Made by a program: the position numbers and the translations under genes | Shown: piece after piece, positions 57,624-63,698 of the stretch | How the letters are laid out: each line of letters opens with the position of its first letter | How positions within the stretch are numbered: the first letter of the stretch is position 1 | NCBI GenBank assembly: GCA_032988165.1 | Contig: JANTQF010000202.1 | Coordinates: 1-63,698, forward strand | DNA: 63,698 nt | Direction: 5' to 3' | Origin: Emmonsiellopsis sp. PD_33 | Taxonomy: Eukaryota > Ascomycota > Eurotiomycetes > Onygenales > Ajellomycetaceae | Notes under the pieces: generated by a model | Databases searched by the model: none | What the model was told of the DNA's origin: nothing | The model's input: only the letters and a program-made list of their open reading frames with translations

Positions 57624-58795
57624 GGAAGCCGAGTGCGAGTGGGAGGACGAGCGACGCAGGCTTTCGGCGGGAGGCGAGGGCGAGAGAACCGGGCTTGAAG
57701 CATGCTGGTCGGGGCTTAAGGTTTCGCAGTCCTTGAGGTCGCTCTTGGACTTGTCGCGGTGCAGCAGGGAAAGCGCCAGCGCGCTCTTGGAGCGTTTGTG
57801 GCTATATATGCGAATAGATACGCGGGTAATGGAGTCAGCCTGTCATCCCTGCAGCAAATATACGGCTTTGTTGATACAGCACCAAGGGGGCGCGACGGCG
57901 ATGTCGCGGCAAACAGAGATAGATGCCAGCAATACAAAGAGCACAAAGAGACGCCACGGTCAAGCTGCTCGCCACAGAGCACACACAGGGTATAAAAATA
58001 GAGACCAACAGCTGCAGCATCCTGGTCGCTGGATGTCAGGGCGGGATCACTCACCCTATCTTATCACTCATTTTCCCGGCGGTGGCTTGCTATCGCAGTG
58101 GCCGCGAGTGCTATCCGGACGCGGATGGGCGGGGGTCTCCAGGGCCAGCAGCAGGATGGCGAGGAGCACAGAGATGGCGGAGGCGTGTCTGCTGGCTGCT
58201 ATTTATGCCAGAGGAAGAGGAAGAAAAGCTGGAAACTGGGATGGCGGTGGTGGTGGTGATGGGCGGTGGCTTGGCTGCGGTGGGCGCTGGTTGGGTGCGG
58301 CTGGTGGTTGCCCCAGCACGCGTGGATGGACACTGTTGGATATACGGAGTATTGAATATATGTTGGAGATTGAATCCTGCGCTGTGTTTAGACGTATAAT
58401 TACTTGCTGGTGGTTATTTCTTCCGGGTGATACACTGTCTGAATGGTGGGAGTGCTCCCTCTACAAATATATATCCCGGGTTGGCCTGGTTGACCCCCTT
58501 TACTCCGGATGGGAGAACTTATATGTACAGTTTATGCTGACTACCTACCAGCCATCATTCACTCCCACCGGTTGACAAAAGTGGTACAAAGTAGTATATA
58601 CAAGAAGAATACCTATTTCCCTGCGTGATCAAGACATCTTGAGGGGCAGGACGGATATACAACAGGGAATGATATCTGCCAGCTCCCAACGAACGCAGAA
58701 GAAGGCGAGTTTGTGCCATTGACTTCTATAAAGGAGAGCTAGAACTCCATGTCATATAATATACAGCATTCATACCCAAATACATTATCGTAGAT
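57624..58795. other. Osh1 upstream region and ATP12 3' side
   Basis: 57624-57801 is probably Osh1 coding sequence (59 codons in frame, see that entry); the first exon with the true ATG was not identified in the rest. The 472-codon plus-strand frame running through 57157-58575 is antisense to Osh1 and a poor protein. The remainder contains the ATP12 3' UTR. Confidence 0.45.
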
Positions 58796-60020
58796 TCACC
58801 TCTTCTCCCCACTAACCAACAGTGCCACCGACCCCAGCTGCCTCCTCACATCCTCCTTCTCAACATCATGCGTATCCTCCACCTCCCCCCACGTGTCCGT
58901 CTGCCACGTAACCTCCAGCGTCGACGCCTCCGCCGCCTTCTCGATCCCAAACTCCCGCCTGCCCTCCGGCTGCAAATGCCGGAAATTCTCACTCCACTCA
59001 ATCACAAACCGCGCAGCAACCAGCAGACTCTTCGTGGCCAGAACCCCGCGCTCCAACCCTGCCAGTTCGTACGCCGGCAGCCCGTAGACCCAGCCCCGTA
59101 TCACCTCCTTCGTCAACGCCGGCTGCGGCGTGGGCATTATGCTGTCCTCCTCTAGAGTCGGCGTGATCTCCACGCCCGGCCATGCCTTTGCGGCCAGGAA
59201 GTGCATGATGGGCTGTGCGGTGCGCATTTGGATCTGCCGTAGTGACTCGCTGGAAGACTCGTCGGGGTGTGGGTCATGTATATTCTTCTCCGGCGCCCAG
59301 GTTAATATCGTATCTGTATCCAGGTATCGCATGACGGATTGCACGATTTCCTTGCGGACCGTGTCCTCGCCGGCGGTGTCTTGATTCGCAATGTCCTGGG
59401 CGCGAGCTGTGAGCGAGGTGAGCGGGATCAGGTGGTGTTTGAGCGCCTGCTGGGCGGAGATTAGAAGATCCCATTCGAGCGCAATGGCGTGGGCGAGATG
59501 TGGTTTTGAGGCGGGGATGGTGAGGACTTGTTTTGCGGGCGTGCGGACGGGTCGGGAGTCGAGGAAGATTTGGTAGCCCTCTGTATTTATTGTTTATATT
59601 AGCCATTTTTCTATCCGATTTGTGCCCAATTGTGCCTTTCAATTGAACCCGCAATCCTACAGAAAAAAAGCTCCCGTGCTAGGGATATTTTTGTTTCTCA
59701 CCAGGAACCTCTTTAACATGCACATCCTTCCAAAACCTCCTCTTCAACGGCTTTGCTCCCGCCGCCGCTCCCGGCGTCTGCACCGTATTCCCCTGCTGTA
59801 TGAGCTCCGACTGCTTCCTCCTCCGCTCAACGCGCTCGGCAAAGTCCGCTGATGGCACGGGTGGCTTGGGTGGCGGGCCGCGGACGTTTATGGGATGGGC
59901 GACAGCGCCCTTTGCTACCGATGAGTGTACATGGCGGATGCGCGGGCAATCGACTCGTGGCAGGTTGAGGAGTGATCGCGAAGGGAATTGCGGGGGGATT
60001 CTGGGTAGTTGGGGTTTCAT
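58796..60020 (-). CDS. atp12: ATP12-type F1-ATPase assembly chaperone, mitochondrial (367 aa)
   Basis: Two exons: 60020-59702 and 59580-58796, joined at G|AG; 1,104 coding bases. Atp12 binds the free alpha subunit of F1-ATPase in the matrix until it assembles with beta. The start is the ATG at 60020 (MKPQLPRIPPQFPSRSLL), with a mitochondrial presequence of about 35 residues (R, S, L, no acids early); the frame is open further upstream only with non-ATG codons. Conserved pieces: RRFWKDVHVKE, GYQIFLDSRPVRTPAKQVL, ALEWD, PLTSLTARAQDI, VMRYLDTDTILTW, PEKN, then GWVYGLPAYELAGLERGVLA and KSLLVAARFVIEWSE and an acidic C-terminal tail (EEVEDTHD-like). Order and length match the family. It is divergent to nothing: the right side is gene-free. 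Confidence 0.92.
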
Positions 60021-63000
60021 GGCTGCTGCTGTGTGTTTATGGGGAGGTGTTTTGTTGGTGACGGAGCTTCGACAGAAAAAGATGAGGTTCAAGCGGACTG
60101 GCTGGGCGAAAGTCTAAATAATTTAAATGTTAATTTCAACGACAGCTTTGGGCTTGAACTTTGCAACGCGCAACGCTCAACTGGAGCTATGGCTAAAGCA
60201 AACGGATATTTCTGATGTGAGAATTGATTTCCCAGCATTCCGACTCTTCAATTATCCCATCCTTCAAGTGTTAAATAATTTCCAGGACAGGCCCCCCGTT
60301 GAAGAGACTGGATACATCAGAGCACCACTGAGGGCTCCCTCTACATTGTTAAACAGTGCAATCCATGACCAGCACAGATGTCCCATCAACTTTGTGATAG
60401 GCCCATCTAGTTACCGGCTATTCAAGCTACGATTCTCCGCATATCCTGCTTGGTGGAAGCTACACAATCCACTGGACAATGACATACATTCTAGGAAAAC
60501 CCTCCAAGTTTCTACGGGATAGCTTGCAGAAGTCATACGCCTGTCCGCAATTTGCGCCCGTCTATCTGCTACCCATGGTCTATCATGTCATGTCCGATAT
60601 CCAACTTCCCGCACATTCCGATTCCATTCCTCGCTTGTTTGAGCTGGGTCGGGTCACCCGGCGTATCGAAATAACTGCCCTAGTTTTGACTGGGAAATAC
60701 GATGCATGCTTGCGTCTCAGGAATTACATGTTGGATCTTGAAGATTTCGTGAATATGGGGTCCGGCCCTTATGTGAAATACAACGGAGAGGAACTATGTC
60801 CACTGACTCCGAGTCTTCTTCTTGCCGTGGTAGTCTTGATGGGCCGCTCTTGTCGGCCCCTGTTATAGAGGGATTGCCGCAAACCTCATCCTGATTCGGC
60901 CAGATCAGTACCCTGGCGATTTTGTCTTCTTGTCGATTGTGTGTTGGTTGCTGTGTGGTAGCTGCTGCTGAAGTAGGCTATGCTGTCTCAATTTCACCAA
61001 TGATTCTTCATTTAAGGGATAAAATGAATGAGTTTAGGTTCAATCCTCTCACATCAGGTAACTGCTGCAGGCTACAATATAATATATGTATACATGCTGC
61101 AATTTGAAAGCGCTCTTGAAATAATATCATTGAGATAATCCCAACAAGCTTTTTGGGCTGCACTATCAAAAATGGCACGTGATCCCGCTTGGGTCGGGCT
61201 ATTTCAAGATTGGAAGAATCAAAACCTCACACAACATCCGCCATTACATTCCATCGTCATCAAACCTCGAGTTGAATTTCTATGAGGAGAAATCTGTCAG
61301 GCAACTGAAATTATCATGCGGCTCAAGGACGGCGGGTGGATACCCTCGACCTCCACCTATATTCTGGGGTAATAGGTCAAATCTGAACCACCTAAGTCAC
61401 TCTATCTCATCGTCATTCGAGATAGCACTGGGGCATAATAGCCTTCTAACAAGGTCGACCCATCTTGCCTCAATCCATCAATTAACGAGCTTGTTCCTGA
61501 TCCCTTCATGAGATGGGAAATTATAGCCTCTTGTAAGAGCCATGATTGATCTAGCATGTTGAAAGCCTAACACAAACATGCCAGCAGGATCATATGCCCT
61601 TATTCCACTGGCAGAGTGTTCATGTTTGTTGTTTCAAGTGACCTATCAGATCAATCACGAAACAACCTCTTTTCCTCACTATTCTGAGCTTCTATCCTAG
61701 TTTTGTCTCTCTCCCGCGATAAGCTGAAGACCCTAGACTATTCTGACATACTCAAGGTATACACTGCCTAGAGTATGCCCATACTAGTATGTCAAAAAGG
61801 ACCCCACCCTCTTTTGAGTACAAAAGTATGGGTCCTAGCGGTGGTCAACGTGCCATTCAAGCACCTGCTTGATATGCTTCGACATCACTGCTATTGGGCA
61901 GAACTGTATTTCGAAGACAACCTCAAGGTATTTACTATCCTGAAACAGGTTGAGCCTTCGGACACTAGAGGCCCTGCAGAAATCCGCGCCAAAGAAAAAA
62001 GGAGCGATGGATGGAAATGCAAGGTTCCCAGTGGACGCAGCTTGAAGAACTACTCGCCGGGTACGTCTCCCCGGCTATAGTGGCGGCAACTACAGCTGCA
62101 GGTACCCAGTCCCATACACTCGCAGGATAGCCGAACTAACTCTTATGCAGAACATAATGCGTCAGCGCAAACTACGACCGACCCTTGGTAGGCTCCTGCC
62201 AAATATGGTTACGGGGGAAAAAGAAACGAAAGTCCGCAGTGTGAGAATGGGCTTGGGCAGGCTGATGCATGGATGGCAGACGCGCCCAGAGCCTTTCACG
62301 CGGGATAGTTCATATGGATGGATCCCTCGATTGCAGAGTAGTGGGTCATTTATAGGACTCCCGACAGGTAGCCCTACGCAAACTCTACTCCCTCGACGCT
62401 CATCCCGGCAACACCCCAATATAGGTGCGTCATTCTGGGTAAGTTCATTTTCCTTTGCAATTAAAACTAATATACAGACAGCCGCCGCTCCCGCGTTGCC
62501 TCTCACTCGTCGATCAAGGTCGTCCATTCTAAACGAAAATACGGGTCATGTCCAGCAATAATGGCTACAACAGAGGCGTTAAGCTAGCAATGAGACCAAT
62601 CAATATCAATAAACCGTCCGATCCTGTTTCCCGCCCTTATGGGACTGGTAGAACCTCCTCTCTTCTTCCCCACGTTGAGAGCAATAAGGACTGAGAAGAA
62701 CAATAGCTACTGCGCCTTTCCATACCCTACCACAGAACTGACCAGAAAAATAAAGAAAAACTTGGGTCGCTGGCGCCATACACGGCTCGCTTCCACATCC
62801 CTGATCGTTTCCGCCTTACTCGCATACAAATATTGTACATACGTATCGTACATCCCTGGGAAGTGAGAGGGACCGAGCGCCCTAGGAGCCAAGGAACATA
62901 TGCCCGAAAGAGTCGATCCACATCTTTCTCTTGCTCCCTTCTCGTTCCCTGCAGCCACGCCAATATGTTCTATGCAAGGATCCTCGCGCATATACGATGC

Positions 63001-63698
63001 GATGTCTCGCATGAGGAGCGTTAAGGTGCTGTGGGGCCCTTCCTGATTTGACTTTTGCGGGGAGCGTGTGGTGATTAGGGAGGTCTACATATGGTGCTAA
63101 ATCGTGCGCATATTTTTGAATAAACTAAACGCGGCTGAGAGAGTGGCACGCACATCATACTCACCTGCGCACGCACAGACATATGCATCGGCATGCCGGG
63201 TCACTTATTCGTGGCTGCGTTCTGCCGTTCGTTTGCTGAGAGAGCGTTAGTTTCCCTTTTCCTTTCGAGCTTACCTTGTTAACCCCTGCTGCCTAGAAGT
63301 CTGGAACGCGCCCAAAAATGGCAATGGAAATTTCTACATAGGTACTGATCTTAGCAATGTAGAGTATATGTATTATGACGGTGATGTAACTAATTGTCTT
63401 GGAGTGTAGATGCATTGATGACGTACTCCGCGTACCTGCTCTGCGTCACTATACCAGGGCAACCCTGCCCCCCCCCCCCCTTTTTTTTTTTGGGGGGGGG
63501 GGGGGGGTTGATTAAGATGGGGAGAAGTTAGACTTGCACTGGGCCATAAATCTTGTCGCAAGAGTGGAGTTAAATCATGTCACAGTGTTTTAAAAACTAG
63601 AAAAATCCAGTTATGAAAAAAAAAAATAAAAATCAAGACCCGCATAGTCGAAATTACACAGGCAAAAAAAAAAACGAGTATGACAAGGAAGGGACAAG
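60021..63698. other. 3.7-kb right end, no supported gene
   Basis: The first few hundred bases hold the ATP12 promoter. Overlapping plus-strand frames at 60127-60868 and single frames at 61775-62080 and 62145-62561 were read but show no recognisable family, signal or intron logic. A small 9-bp inverted repeat (tgacatact 61744-61752, agtatgtca 61786-61794) is present. CACGTG-like gcacgtgatc lies near 61175. Confidence 0.5.
63469..63507. repeat. C12-T11-G16 homopolymer triplet
   Basis: Twelve C, eleven T and sixteen G follow one another. The C and G runs could pair as a hairpin with the T run as loop. Such a structure also arises at assembly joins, so the length and even the arrangement are uncertain. 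Confidence 0.75.

Noticed and set aside
57157..58575. 472-codon plus-strand frame
   Set aside because: Antisense to Osh1 exon 1 over its first part and Gly/Arg-rich afterwards; Osh1 on the other strand has clear domains.
60127..60868. Two-exon gene from overlapping plus-strand frames
   Set aside because: No splice sites that join them sensibly, no family resemblance, and mixed composition.
61744..61794. 9-bp inverted repeat as transposon end
   Set aside because: Too short, arms only 33 bases apart, no target duplication.

Overview
The window reads as a nuclear contig of a filamentous ascomycete, most probably Eurotiomycetes and perhaps Onygenales (inferred from protein styles only, no search run). 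The evidence is short spliceosomal introns (GT..AG, mostly 50-140 nt), HET, Clr5 and F-box-like genes, and fungal versions of SWR1, MSS51, ATP12 and Osh1. One transposon has decayed in a way that fits repeat-induced point mutation (RIP). No tRNA, rRNA, CRISPR or prokaryotic feature was found.

Left housekeeping block (about 1.9-23 kb). It holds two conserved proteins of unknown function (1934-2455 and 3037-4745), a RidA/YjgF imine deaminase with mitochondrial and cytosolic start codons and a 14-nt micro-exon (5406-6308), and a five-exon Munc13/Git1-like MUN plus C2 protein (minus, 11655-7437). Next come the complex I subunit NDUFB8 (minus, 13275-12693), which shares a 459-bp divergent promoter with the chromatin remodeller SWR1 (13735-18681), and a Clr5-domain protein (21827-23058).

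Accessory middle (about 23-50 kb). An 8.8-kb gene-free stretch contains the remains of a flavin monooxygenase of Baeyer-Villiger type. It is followed by a HET-domain gene, a secreted SURNod19-like protein with a Gly/Glu repeat, an F-box-like protein, a seven-exon BBE-type FAD oxidase, and a quinone oxidoreductase. Then comes a complete 2,846-bp Mutator-like (MULE) DNA transposon: 9-bp target duplications, TIRs of about 150 bp, and a wrecked AT-rich transposase on the minus strand. A multi-pass membrane-protein gene broken by an in-frame TGA (or carrying an intron over it) and a Gly-rich secreted/membrane-anchored protein close the block.

Right housekeeping block (about 51-60 kb, all minus): MSS51 (COX1 translation activator), an Osh1-type oxysterol-binding protein (ankyrin, PH, FFAT-like motif, ORD) and the F1-ATPase chaperone ATP12. 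The last 3.7 kb hold no gene I can support.

Functional links are modest. NDUFB8, MSS51, ATP12 and RidA are all mitochondrial, but they are not an operon. The accessory genes do not form a recognisable metabolite cluster because no backbone synthase is present. The most informative structures are the RIP-marked MULE with its sub-repeated TIRs, the membrane gene with a stop codon in frame, and the flavin-monooxygenase relic.
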